64,000 nucleotides of DNA from Spirochaetaceae bacterium (GTDB lineage: Bacteria; Spirochaetota; Spirochaetia; Treponematales; Rectinemataceae), in NCBI GenBank assembly GCA_025355995.1, contig JANXYQ010000025.1, positions 18,339 to 82,338 on the forward strand. Direction: 5' to 3'. Positions 17,024 to 24,500 of the stretch are shown here, piece after piece; the stretch's first letter is position 1; each line of letters starts with the position of its first letter. The position numbers and the translations under genes were made by a program. Under the pieces are notes generated by a model. It ran no database searches and was not told the DNA's origin. It saw only the letters and a program-made list of their open reading frames with translations.

Positions 17024-18443
17024 ATCCAGCATCCTCGTCGTCGACGACGATCCCGACGTCCTCAGGCGCATGGACCGCTTCCTCAGGTTCGAGGGCTTCC
17101 GCGACATCGTATGCTGCTCCGACCCGCGCGATGTGGCCGCCCTCGTCGACCGCAGCGAATTCTCCGTGATGGTCCTCGACCTGCTCATGCCTGGCATGCC
17201 GGGACAGAAGGTGCTCGAGGAAACGCGGGAGCGCCATCCCGAGGTCCCGGTGATCGTCGCGACGGCGGTAAACGACCTCGACAGCGCGATCGACTGCATG
17301 CGGCACGGCGCCTTCGACTACGTCCCCAAGACCGCCGAGACGGGGCGCCTGGCCTCCAGCATCCGCCACGCCCTCTCGATACGGGAGCTCCAGCGCGATT
17401 ATTCGGCCCTGAAGGATACCCTGCTGGCGGCCAAGCGTCCCGAGTCGCCCGCCTTCGCCGACTTGGTCACCTCCGACGAGCGAATGTTGAGCGTCCTGCG
17501 CTACGTCGAGACGATCGCCGCCTCGCCCAAGCCCATCCTCATAATGGGCGAGTCCGGCACGGGCAAGGAACTCATGGCCCAGGCGGTCCATCGCCTCTCG
17601 GGCAGGAAGGGACCCCTCGTCAGCCTGAATATAGCCGGACTCGACGATACGATGTTCGCCGATAGCCTCTTCGGACATAGGCGCGGCGCCTTCACGGGGG
17701 CGGACACGGATCGCGGCGGCCTCATTGAGCGAGCCGAGGGAGGGACGCTGTTCCTCGACGAGATCGGCGAGCTTTCCCAGGTCTCCCAGGTCAAGCTTCT
17801 GCGCCTTATCGAGGACAAGCGCTACTACCCCCTCGGCGCGGACCTCCCCAAGGCGTCGAGCGCGACGGTCGTCACGGCGACTAACCGCGACCTGAGGGCG
17901 GCTTCCGTCGCCGGCGCGTTCCGCCTCGACCTCTTCTATCGCCTCCAGACCCACCTCGTCCAGCTGCCCCCCCTTCGCGACAGGCTGGGCGACCTGCCCC
18001 TCCTCCTCTCGCATTTCGTGCGGCAATCCGCCGAGCGCCTGGGGCGGGGCGTGCCGTCCATACCCGAGGAGCTCGTGCTGCTCCTGGAGTCCTACGACTT
18101 CCCCGGCAACGTCCGAGAACTGGAATCCATGGTCTTCGACGCCATGAGCGGCCTCAAGGGCGGAGTGCTCGGCCTCGAAAGCTTCCGACGCAAGATATCC
18201 CGCGGGACCAATCCGAAGAGCGCGCCGGGAAAGGCCGTCACCGGCAACGACGCGACCCGCTTCTCCTCGTGGGAAAGGCTTCCGAGCCTAAAGCAAACCT
18301 CGGAGGAGCTCATCCGAGAGGCCTTGCGACGGACCAAAGGCAACCAGGGCATCGCCGCAGATCTCCTGGGAATCTCGCGTACGGCATTGAATAAAAGACT
18401 AAAAAGCACTCGGGAAGTAGAAAACGACCAAGAAGATGAGTAA
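17007..18443 (+). CDS. NtrC-family sigma-54-dependent response regulator
   Basis: The 478-residue activator has a receiver (1-120; VVDDD acidic pocket, D58), an AAA+ sigma-54-interaction domain (about 150-380; Walker A GESGTGKE, GAFTGA loop at 227-232, Walker B GTLFLDEIGEL) and a C-terminal Fis-type helix-turn-helix (NQGIAADLLGISRTALNKRL). All motifs for ATP-driven opening of sigma-54 holoenzyme are intact. The upstream hybrid kinase overlaps it and should be its cognate sensor. A near-consensus sigma-54 promoter lies about 240 nt after its stop (18686-18702), a plausible direct target. Confidence 0.95.
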   Translation: MSEESKSSILVVDDDPDVLRRMDRFLRFEGFRDIVCCSDPRDVAALVDRSEFSVMVLDLLMPGMPGQKVLEETRERHPEVPVIVATAVNDLDSAIDCMRHGAFDYVPKTAETGRLASSIRHALSIRELQRDYSALKDTLLAAKRPESPAFADLVTSDERMLSVLRYVETIAASPKPILIMGESGTGKELMAQAVHRLSGRKGPLVSLNIAGLDDTMFADSLFGHRRGAFTGADTDRGGLIERAEGGTLFLDEIGELSQVSQVKLLRLIEDKRYYPLGADLPKASSATVVTATNRDLRAASVAGAFRLDLFYRLQTHLVQLPPLRDRLGDLPLLLSHFVRQSAERLGRGVPSIPEELVLLLESYDFPGNVRELESMVFDAMSGLKGGVLGLESFRRKISRGTNPKSAPGKAVTGNDATRFSSWERLPSLKQTSEELIREALRRTKGNQGIAADLLGISRTALNKRLKSTREVENDQEDE

Positions 18444-18450
18444 TTAGCTC

Positions 18451-18466
18451 TGTGAATATTTTCACA
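18451..18466. promoter_or_regulatory. Perfect CRP/FNR-type palindrome
   Basis: TGTGA-ATATTT-TCACA equals the enteric CRP half-sites and spacing exactly, extended by one base on each side of the spacer to a 6-bp inverted repeat. It lies 7 nt after the activator's stop codon and about 56 nt upstream of the start expected from the TATAAT box at 18503. A class III nucleotide cyclase and a cyclic-nucleotide-binding protein are encoded in this window, but no CRP-type DNA-binding protein is. Confidence 0.6.
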
Positions 18467-18514
18467 ACCTATATGCTTCGGCACATGTTGAATAAATATA
18501 TATATAATATAGGA

Positions 18515-18627
18515 ATAACGATAAAAAACAGCATGCTGATAAATATATAATTGAAAAATGGCACAGGGCTAGTACCCGACCCCGGCCTTTTCAGCCTTGT
18601 AGACGCTCGTCTACAAGGCTTCTTTTT
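18515..18627 (+). ncRNA. Candidate small RNA 1 (CRP-site to terminator)
   Basis: A transcript starting after TATAAT (18503-18508) and ending at the hairpin at 18593-18627 would be about 110 nt long with no coding potential. The -35 region is poor, which fits an activator-dependent promoter with the CRP-type palindrome near -57. The alternative is that the terminator simply ends the signalling operon with a 150-nt 3' untranslated region. The 5' end is a guess. Confidence 0.35.
18593..18627 (+). terminator. Strong intrinsic terminator
   Basis: AGCCTTGTAGACG (18593-18605) and CGTCTACAAGGCT (18608-18620) form a perfect 13-bp stem around CT, followed by TCTTTTT. It ends the signalling operon, or a small RNA encoded behind it, or both. 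Confidence 0.92.
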
Positions 18628-18685
18628 ATAACCGGAATTTCCTTGTTTCTAGGAATAAGTACATATAGTGCGCCTTCTTTGTTTG

Positions 18686-18702
18686 TTGGCACAGAAGATG
18701 CT
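18686..18702 (+). promoter_or_regulatory. Sigma-54 (-24/-12) promoter
   Basis: TTGGCACAGAAGATGCT has the -24 element TTGGCAC, the -12 element TGCT and the invariant GG-N10-GC spacing (GG 18688-18689, GC 18700-18701). Transcription would start near 18713. Nothing coding lies between there and the terminator at 18880-18917. The gene for a sigma-54 activator ends 243 nt upstream. Confidence 0.78.
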
Positions 18703-18787
18703 CTATAGGTAGCAGGTAATAAAGTGGATTTAAAAGTTCAGATGTAAAACGATCCTAGGTAAAAAGGTCCGAATTTAACAAAGTGTA

Positions 18788-18814
18788 GGTAAAAATAGAG
18801 CGACCGTTTTTACC
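18788..18814 (+). repeat. Inverted repeat with duplicated 5' arm
   Basis: GGTAAAAA (18788-18795) and TTTTTACC (18807-18814) form a perfect 8-bp stem around an 11-nt loop. A second upstream copy of the left arm (18758-18765) can compete for the same right arm. Confidence 0.6.
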
Positions 18815-18879
18815 CGGGAACGGCGGTAGCTCAAAATTATCTGTTTCCTGCCGCTCGTATCTATAAATACAACGGGTGG

Positions 18880-18917
18880 GGGCCGCGAGGGTTAATTCCC
18901 CGCGGCCCTATTTTTTT
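18880..18917 (+). terminator. Intrinsic terminator overlapping the lipoprotein gene end
   Basis: GGGCCGCG (18880-18887) pairs with CGCGGCCC (18901-18908), and GGG/CCC extends the stem inside across one bulged A. Seven T (18911-18917) follow on the + strand. The minus-strand gene that ends here has no T-tract beyond the stem, so the signal serves a + strand transcript arriving from 18700-18880. Confidence 0.85.
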
Positions 18918-19699
18918 GCCTCTTTCCAGCGAAGCCAGACCTCGATCGGCTTTTCCAGGGTCAGGGCTTGTATGATCGGGATCCTCGCCGTCAGGGTGGA
19001 GCCCTCGAGGCTGCCTCCGCCGGAGCCAATGACCGCTCCCGGGGCCGAGAGGGACAGGATGATCGCCGCGGCTTCCATCGCCGGCATCGCCTTGTCCCCC
19101 AGTATGCTCCTGAGCATCGTCTTGTACTCAGCCATGGTGACCGGGTCCTCCTCGAGGGCGGGGGGCGAGAGGGCATCCAACAGGTAGGGATCGATCCCCG
19201 GGAAGAGGGCCGAGAGGGCGCGGACGCTCCCGCGATCCAGGCGGAACCGGCATTCGGCCCAGCCCGCTCCCCGCGAAACCGCGATGAGCCCGGAGCCCTT
19301 GAGGTCGGGCGAGGCAGCCAATTCCTCGAGGCTCCGCGCGGAGACGGTTACTCGGATCGAATCCGGGCTGGGCTGGGCGAGTTCCTCCAATGACAGGGCG
19401 GGGCGGGCTGCGACGGAGGCCCGGATGGCCGCGGCGTCGAAGAAGGTTCCCGTCGAGCCGCTGGCGAGCTTGCGGAATTTCGCCGCCAAGGGCGACGGAA
19501 CCTCCGCTTGGACCGAGAGGCCCGCGCCGCCGTCCGCCCGGATGGCGGCGGAGACCGAGCCCGAGCAGGAGGCGAGGAGCAGTGCCGCCGCCAGGAAGGC
19601 GGCGCCAAGGCATAGGGATCCCGCGATTACCAGGAAGAGAGCCCGCTTGCCCTGCCATCGCGGATCGCGCATGCTTACCATATCGGAGCTAACATCCAT
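18908..19699 (-). CDS. Lipoprotein of unknown function
   Basis: The 263-residue protein has a charged N-terminus, a hydrophobic segment and a lipobox LLASC with Cys45, so it should be processed by signal peptidase II. The mature part is alternating helix/strand with no recognised family. It contains the segments SIRVTVSARSLEELAASPDL and SGLIAVSRGAGWAECRF, reminiscent of LppM-like or generic spirochaetal lipoproteins. The start at 19699 has AGGG 6 nt upstream; ATGs at 19681 and 19672 are possible alternatives. A TTGACA box lies about 50 nt upstream, without a clear partner. The gene ends inside the + strand terminator stem. Confidence 0.7.
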   Translation of the reverse strand: MDVSSDMVSMRDPRWQGKRALFLVIAGSLCLGAAFLAAALLLASCSGSVSAAIRADGGAGLSVQAEVPSPLAAKFRKLASGSTGTFFDAAAIRASVAARPALSLEELAQPSPDSIRVTVSARSLEELAASPDLKGSGLIAVSRGAGWAECRFRLDRGSVRALSALFPGIDPYLLDALSPPALEEDPVTMAEYKTMLRSILGDKAMPAMEAAAIILSLSAPGAVIGSGGGSLEGSTLTARIPIIQALTLEKPIEVWLRWKEAKK

Positions 19700-19815
19700 A
19701 TTGACCCTAAGTTACCGCAACTTTCCCGTTTCCGGCTTGTCAAAGCGATATTGCCCCCATGTGCTATTGCGGCGACCCGGGCGATGTAGCTAGCATATGG
19801 AGTGCGGAGGACCGG

Positions 19816-21555
19816 ATGAAGACACAGCGCGACGAGCCTTGGAAATTCCTGGACGATTACCGCGGGACCGCTTTCGGAGGCGAATGGCCGACCCTTCCCG
19901 AGCTATTCGCCCTCAGCGCGAAGCGCTATCCCGACCGCGCCTGCTTCACGGTCTACGAGCCCGAGCGCCGCAGCCTGAGCTATCGCGAGTCGCTCGCCAA
20001 GATCGAAGGAGCGGCGCGCAAGCTCCGCTCCCTGGGCATAGGGAGAGGCGACAAGGTAGCGGTCTCCGGCAAGAATAGCCCCGAATGGGCCGTCGCCTAT
20101 TTCGCCGCGCTCACCGCCGGCGCCGTCGTCGTTCCCCTCGACTACCAGCTCGCGGTCCCGGAACTGGCCAACCTCGTGAAGGCCGGGGACGTGGTCGCCC
20201 TCTTCGTGGACGAGGAGAAGGAGACCGAGCTCTCGGCTGCCTGCCCCTCGCTCAAGGCGGTATTCTCCCTCGCCGCGGGCAGGGCCGGCAACGTGCTCGA
20301 CCTGGATTCCCCCGCCTCCGGCGGGTCCGGCGCCCCGGCCTTCGAGGAAGCGGCGGAGGGCGATCTAGCGGCGATACTTTTCACGAGCGGCACGATGGGC
20401 AGCCCCAAAGGCGTGATGTTGACTCACCGCAACCTCGTCGCGGACGCCTACCTATCCCAATCCAACCTGCCTATCTACCACACCGACGTCTTCTACGCCC
20501 TGTTGCCCATCCATCACGCCTACACGATGCTCGCGGTCTTCATCGAGGGCGTGGCCGTGGGCGCCGAAATAGTGTTCGGCAAGCGGATGGTGATCAAGCA
20601 GGTCTTCAAGGACCTCAAGGAAGCCAAGGTCACGATGTTCCTCGGCGTGCCCCTGCTTTTCAACAAGGTGCTCGCCGGCATCATGAAGGGCGTGAAGGAG
20701 AAAGGGCCGATCGTCCACGGCCTGATCCTCGCCCTCATGGGCGTATCCTTCGTCGTGAAGAGGCTTACCGGCAAGAATCCGGGGAAGTTGATATTCCATT
20801 CGCTCCTCGACAAGGCCAGCCTCGCGAGCGTCCGCATATGCATCTCGGGGGGCGGCCCGCTCTCGCCCAAGGTGTTCCGCCGCTACAACGAGCTCGGCAT
20901 CGATTTCGTCCAGGGGTACGGCCTCACCGAGACCTCGCCGATACTCACCCTCAACCCCACCGAGGCCTTCATCGTGACGAGCGTCGGAAAGCTAGTCTCC
21001 GGCGTGGAGATGAAGATCCTCGAGCCGGACGCCGAGGGCATCGGTGAGATCGCGGTCCGCGGCCCCATGGTCATGTCGGGCTACTACAAGATGCCTGCCG
21101 AGACGGCCGAGGTCTTGAGCCCTGACGGCTGGCTCAAGACCGGGGACATCGGCTACAAGGACGATGACGACTACGTTTATCTTGAGGGTAGAGCCAAGAA
21201 CCTGATCGTCACCGAGGGCGGCAAGAACGTCTACCCCGAGGAGATCGAGAACCGCTTCCAGCTTTTCGACGAGGTCGAGCAGGTCCTCGTCTGCGGCTAC
21301 ATGGAGGACGCCGAGACCGAGAGCGAGGGGATCGAGGCCCGGCTCTTCCCGAACGCGGAACACTTCAAGCCGGCGGGCGAGGGTGCGCAGGCCATGGATT
21401 GGGACGCCGCGGAGTCGAGGCTTCGAGAGGTCGTCGAGACCGTCAACCAAAAGCTCCTGCCCTACCAGAAAATCTCCAAGGTGACCGTGCTTCGCGAGCG
21501 GCTGGCGGAGACGACGAAGAAGACGGTAAAGCGCTTCGCGGTCGCGAAGGGATAA
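19816..21555 (+). CDS. AMP-forming acyl-CoA synthetase
   Basis: The 579-residue adenylate-forming enzyme activates a carboxylic acid, probably a long-chain fatty acid, with ATP to an acyl-AMP and then an acyl-CoA. Motifs are the P-loop LFTSGTMGSPKGVMLTHRN (about residues 186-204), QGYGLTETSP, the adenine-site block DGWLKTGDIG and the hinge and Lys-bearing end segment QKISKVTVLRERL...TKKTVKR. The start at 19816 follows GGAGGA by 4 nt; earlier in-frame ATG gives a non-family extension. It is monocistronic. An unbroken 270-nt spacer with no gene or terminator that I can identify follows (21556-21824). Confidence 0.9.
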   Translation: MKTQRDEPWKFLDDYRGTAFGGEWPTLPELFALSAKRYPDRACFTVYEPERRSLSYRESLAKIEGAARKLRSLGIGRGDKVAVSGKNSPEWAVAYFAALTAGAVVVPLDYQLAVPELANLVKAGDVVALFVDEEKETELSAACPSLKAVFSLAAGRAGNVLDLDSPASGGSGAPAFEEAAEGDLAAILFTSGTMGSPKGVMLTHRNLVADAYLSQSNLPIYHTDVFYALLPIHHAYTMLAVFIEGVAVGAEIVFGKRMVIKQVFKDLKEAKVTMFLGVPLLFNKVLAGIMKGVKEKGPIVHGLILALMGVSFVVKRLTGKNPGKLIFHSLLDKASLASVRICISGGGPLSPKVFRRYNELGIDFVQGYGLTETSPILTLNPTEAFIVTSVGKLVSGVEMKILEPDAEGIGEIAVRGPMVMSGYYKMPAETAEVLSPDGWLKTGDIGYKDDDDYVYLEGRAKNLIVTEGGKNVYPEEIENRFQLFDEVEQVLVCGYMEDAETESEGIEARLFPNAEHFKPAGEGAQAMDWDAAESRLREVVETVNQKLLPYQKISKVTVLRERLAETTKKTVKRFAVAKG

Positions 21556-21824
21556 ACCAAGAGCAGTCTATCGGACTACCGTTGGGGGGTCCTGCAACAA
21601 GAATTCGCGTACCTCGCTCCGCGTGGATGCTCTGCGGTCACCCGATCGAGGCTGCGTCTTCAAGCCTTCGCAGCCCCCGCGATAATGCGACATGGAGAGC
21701 CGTAGAGCGATCTATCGATTGATCAAATTAGTTTGTAATCGGTGATTATGCTCAATCGACAAGGCGCTCGGGTCTCCTCATTCAGCTGGCATTTGGTTGC
21801 CGAGGTGAAGCGGCAGTTCTGAGG

Positions 21825-23084
21825 CTATTTCGTCCCGTAAACGGGCACTGGCTGCGTGCTGTTGCGCAGTAGCACCTCGCCGATTCGGACCAGGCGGGCC
21901 TGGCTCTCGAGCTCGAGCTGCCTGAACACTGACTGCGAGAGCAGGAGGTCCTGCTTGAACTCCCTGCACAGTGAGTCGAGCCGGGCGGCCGTGGAGACGG
22001 CCTCGCCGAAGACGCCCAGCCTCCGCGATCCCTGGACGCCGAGGTCCCCCGCGACGATCGTGCCCGAGTGCATGCCTATGCTGACGTCCGAAGGCGCGGG
22101 CAGGGAGGCGGACTGCAAGTCGTCGCGCAGGCCCGGAAGCTCCGCGATGAAATCACGGGCGCAGGCGAGCGCGCGCTCGGCGGCGTCCTTCTCGCCCAAT
22201 AGCCCGAACACGACGAGGACCGAGTCGCCCGTAGTGCCGGCGATGCGGCCGCCGTGGCGATCGGCGGCGACGGCCCAGACCGAGTAGTAGCGGTTTAATA
22301 GCGCCACCGCGCGCTCGGGGCTGAGGCGGTCGGCGAGGCCGGTGAAGTCCCTGATGTCCGAGGAGACGACCGTGACGGTCGAGGCCTCCCCGGCGGCGGC
22401 GGCGGGATCGCCGATCCGCTCGTCGACGCGGGCCGTCCCGAAGAGGCCCGCTATGCGCGACCGGAGGCTGAGGGCCTTGACCTTGCTCGCCAAGAGCATG
22501 ATGCCGAAGGTCGCGACGCCGAAGACCAGGAAATCGTTCTGGGGGGTTTCCAGGAACTTGAGGAAGGAGGAGCCGAAGGTCGCGAGCCCGAGGGCCTTAG
22601 CGTACTGCGCCTGGCTGATTTCGCCAGAGGCCAGGCGCTTCGAGAGTCCGAGGCGCAGGTCGAGGTAGAAATAGAAGAAGATGAATACGAGCACGACGCC
22701 CGTAGCCAGGAAGGCCTCGGCCGCGCGCTTGAACCAGGCGCCCCTGCCGGAGAGGGCGACCGCTTGGAAGAGGCCCACGTACAGCGCGGCGCCCCAGATG
22801 AAGGCGTTGGCCATGTCGAGGGGGACGAAGGTGCCAGTGAGCATTCGTACGAGGGTATAGGCTGAGGGCGTGATGAACGAGAAAAGAATCCTGAGGATCG
22901 GCTTGTGCCCCTGCCCGACGAGCAGGAGTATCTGCACGACGAGGAACAGGGTCACTATGATGATGGAAGTGGGGCCGAGCGCATCCCCGGAGTGGGTGAT
23001 GAGCAGCATTAGGATGAAGAACACGAAGAACTGGCTGGAGTAGAGGAAGAATTCGTCGAAGAAGCGCTTAAAATCCATCCGCAT
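21825..23084 (-). CDS. Class III adenylate/guanylate cyclase with membrane domain
   Basis: The 419-residue protein has six hydrophobic helices (about residues 15-200) followed by a class III cyclase catalytic domain (about 235-405). That domain has the metal-binding SSDIRDFTGLADRL and GTTGDSVLVVFG, and the C-terminal IGMHSGTIVAGDLGVQGSRR. This fits the common bacterial type with an integral six-helix sensor. Base specificity (ATP or GTP) is not determined here. ATG at 23084 is chosen because residues before it are not membrane-like, but Shine-Dalgarno support is weak (ATG at 23078 is equally possible). It is divergent from the DUF3798 operon. Confidence 0.88.
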   Translation of the reverse strand: MRMDFKRFFDEFFLYSSQFFVFFILMLLITHSGDALGPTSIIIVTLFLVVQILLLVGQGHKPILRILFSFITPSAYTLVRMLTGTFVPLDMANAFIWGAALYVGLFQAVALSGRGAWFKRAAEAFLATGVVLVFIFFYFYLDLRLGLSKRLASGEISQAQYAKALGLATFGSSFLKFLETPQNDFLVFGVATFGIMLLASKVKALSLRSRIAGLFGTARVDERIGDPAAAAGEASTVTVVSSDIRDFTGLADRLSPERAVALLNRYYSVWAVAADRHGGRIAGTTGDSVLVVFGLLGEKDAAERALACARDFIAELPGLRDDLQSASLPAPSDVSIGMHSGTIVAGDLGVQGSRRLGVFGEAVSTAARLDSLCREFKQDLLLSQSVFRQLELESQARLVRIGEVLLRNSTQPVPVYGTK

Positions 23085-23152
23085 CCGTTCATAATACCCG
23101 CAGTCGGAGTCCCTGCAAAGCCCGATCGAGCCGCGTGGGGCATTGAAGTAGC

Positions 23153-23180
23153 TTGACTCTACGCGCGGGGAATGTACAAT
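23153..23180 (+). promoter_or_regulatory. Sigma-70-type promoter of the DUF3798 importer operon
   Basis: TTGACT (23153-23158) and TACAAT (23175-23180) are separated by 16 nt. The expected start near 23187 leaves a short leader before the GGAGG ribosome-binding site of the binding-protein gene. Confidence 0.75.
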
Positions 23181-23215
23181 ATCAACCAGCATTTTTTTAG
23201 AAATATGGAGGTTCT

Positions 23216-24415
23216 ATGAAGAGAATCGCTATGATCTTCGTGGCGCTCGCCATCGTCGCGGCGAGCTCATCGTTCGCCCAGGCGAAGTACCACATCGGCA
23301 TCGTGACCGGGACCGTCTCCCAGTCCGAGGACGATCTCCGCGGCGCCGAGGCCCTTATCAAGGCCTACGGCGACGTCAAGTCCGGCGGCATGATCCAGCA
23401 CATCACCTATCCCGACGACTTCATGTCCCAGCAGGAGACCTTCATTTCCTCGGTCGTGTCCCTCGCGGACGACAAGCTCATGAAGGCGATCGTGATCAAC
23501 CAGGCCATCCCCGGCTCCACCGAGGCCTTCAAGCGGGTTAAGGCCAAGAGGCCCGACATCCTCCTCCTCGCCGGCGAGCCCCACGAGGATCCCCTCGTCA
23601 TCCAGAGCTCGGGCGCGGACATGATCCTCTCGAACGACTTCGTGTCGCGCGGCTACACCATAATCTGGGCGGCCAAGCAGCTCGGCGCCAAGAAATTCGT
23701 CCACATCTCCTTCCCCAGGCACATGTCCTACGAGACCCTGAGCCGCCGCAACGAGATCTTCAAGGTCGCCTGCGCGGACCTCGGCCTCGAGTACGCCTTC
23801 GAGACCGCGCCTGATCCTACCTCCGACGTCGGTATGCCCGGCGCCCAGCAGTTCATCATGGAAAAGACCCCTCAGTGGATCGAGAAGTACGGTAAGAACA
23901 CCGCCTTCTTCTGCACCAACGACGGCGAGACCGAGCCCCTGCTCCGCCAGTTGCTCGCGTACGGCGGCATCTTCATCGAGGCCGACCTCCCCTCGCCGCT
24001 CATGGGCTACCCGGGGGCGCTCGGGATCGACCTCAAGGCCGAGATGGGCAACTTCCCCGCCATCCTCAAGAAGGTCGAGGCCGCGGTGATCGCCAAGGGC
24101 GGCGCCGGGCGCTTCGGCACCTGGGCTTTCTCTTACGGCTTCACGGTTTCCGCCGGCCTCGGCGAGTTCGCCAAGAACGTCCTCGACGGCAAGGCCAAGA
24201 AGGATTCCCTCAAGGATCTCTTCACCGCCCTCGGGAAGTACACTCCTGGTGCCAAGTGGAACGGCGCCTACTACACCGATGCCAACACCGGAGTCCGCGC
24301 CAAGAACCAGGTGCTCGTCTACATGGACACCTATATCATGGGCAAGCCCGGCAAGTTCCTCCCCACGACCACGCTCAAGATCCCGGACAAGTACTTCCTC
24401 ATCAAGAACAAGTAA
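23216..24415 (+). CDS. DUF3798-family periplasmic substrate-binding protein
   Basis: The 399-residue exported protein has a classical signal peptide (MKRIAMIFVALAIVAASSSF, cleavage after AQA near residue 23) and a periplasmic-binding-protein type I fold. Family blocks include HIGIVTGTVSQSEDDLRGAE, PDILLLAGEPHEDP, HISFPRHMSYETLSRRNE and CTNDGETEPLL. DUF3798 is known mostly from spirochaetes, fusobacteria and clostridia and has no established ligand. It heads an operon with an RbsA-type ATPase and two RbsC-type permeases and is therefore the import receptor. A strong terminator follows, which should make this gene more highly expressed than the membrane components. GGAGG precedes the ATG. Confidence 0.88.
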   Translation: MKRIAMIFVALAIVAASSSFAQAKYHIGIVTGTVSQSEDDLRGAEALIKAYGDVKSGGMIQHITYPDDFMSQQETFISSVVSLADDKLMKAIVINQAIPGSTEAFKRVKAKRPDILLLAGEPHEDPLVIQSSGADMILSNDFVSRGYTIIWAAKQLGAKKFVHISFPRHMSYETLSRRNEIFKVACADLGLEYAFETAPDPTSDVGMPGAQQFIMEKTPQWIEKYGKNTAFFCTNDGETEPLLRQLLAYGGIFIEADLPSPLMGYPGALGIDLKAEMGNFPAILKKVEAAVIAKGGAGRFGTWAFSYGFTVSAGLGEFAKNVLDGKAKKDSLKDLFTALGKYTPGAKWNGAYYTDANTGVRAKNQVLVYMDTYIMGKPGKFLPTTTLKIPDKYFLIKNK

Positions 24416-24433
24416 AAATTCCTATCGTCATGA

Positions 24434-24461
24434 CGAGGGGCCTCGCGGCCCCTCGTTTTTT
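24434..24461 (+). terminator. Intra-operonic intrinsic terminator after the binding protein
   Basis: CGAGGGGCC and GGCCCCTCG (24434-24442, 24447-24455) form a 9-bp stem with loop TCGC, followed by six T. It sits between the receptor gene and the ATPase gene of one importer, as in other binding-protein operons. It probably acts as a partial terminator setting the stoichiometry. Confidence 0.9.
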
Positions 24462-24500
24462 CCTCGGCTTTCCGCCGCGATCCGCTTTCAAGGGGAAATT

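Larger units (their letters stand above)
18444..18907. other. Long AT-rich intergenic region with regulatory elements
   Basis: The 464 nt between the sigma-54 activator and the convergent lipoprotein gene are clearly AT-richer than the flanking genes and contain no credible protein gene. They hold a CRP-type palindrome (18451-18466), a TATAAT box (18503-18508), the palindrome CAGCATGCTG (18529-18538), a terminator (18593-18627), a sigma-54 promoter (18686-18702), repeated TAGGTAAAAA elements (18756-18765 and 18786-18795) and a second terminator (18880-18917). All directional elements point to the + strand. Confidence 0.8.
18713..18917 (+). ncRNA. Candidate sigma-54-dependent small RNA 2
   Basis: The interval from the predicted sigma-54 start to the end of the second terminator is about 205 nt and has no reasonable open frame with a ribosome-binding site. 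It contains two copies of TAGGTAAAAA (18756-18765, 18786-18795). Either copy can pair with TTTTTACC (18807-18814), which gives two mutually exclusive hairpins, and a GC-rich terminator ends it. It is proposed as a regulatory RNA under control of the adjacent two-component system. There is no homology evidence. Confidence 0.5.

Noticed and set aside
18559..18575. Second sigma-54 promoter (TGGCACAGGGCTAGTAC)
   Set aside because: The -24 half is perfect but the position of the -12 GC is GT, breaking the invariant GG-N10-GC rule; kept only as a weak possibility.
18880..18917. Terminator for the minus-strand lipoprotein gene
   Set aside because: The stem is followed by T only on the + strand; the minus strand reads ACCCGTTGTATTT after the stem, with no T-run.
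21556..21824. Possible gene or RNA in the spacer after the acyl-CoA ligase
   Set aside because: No frame with motif or ribosome-binding site, no T-tailed hairpin and no tRNA cloverleaf could be found; only a loose CGATTGA/TCAATCG inverted repeat near 21717-21762.
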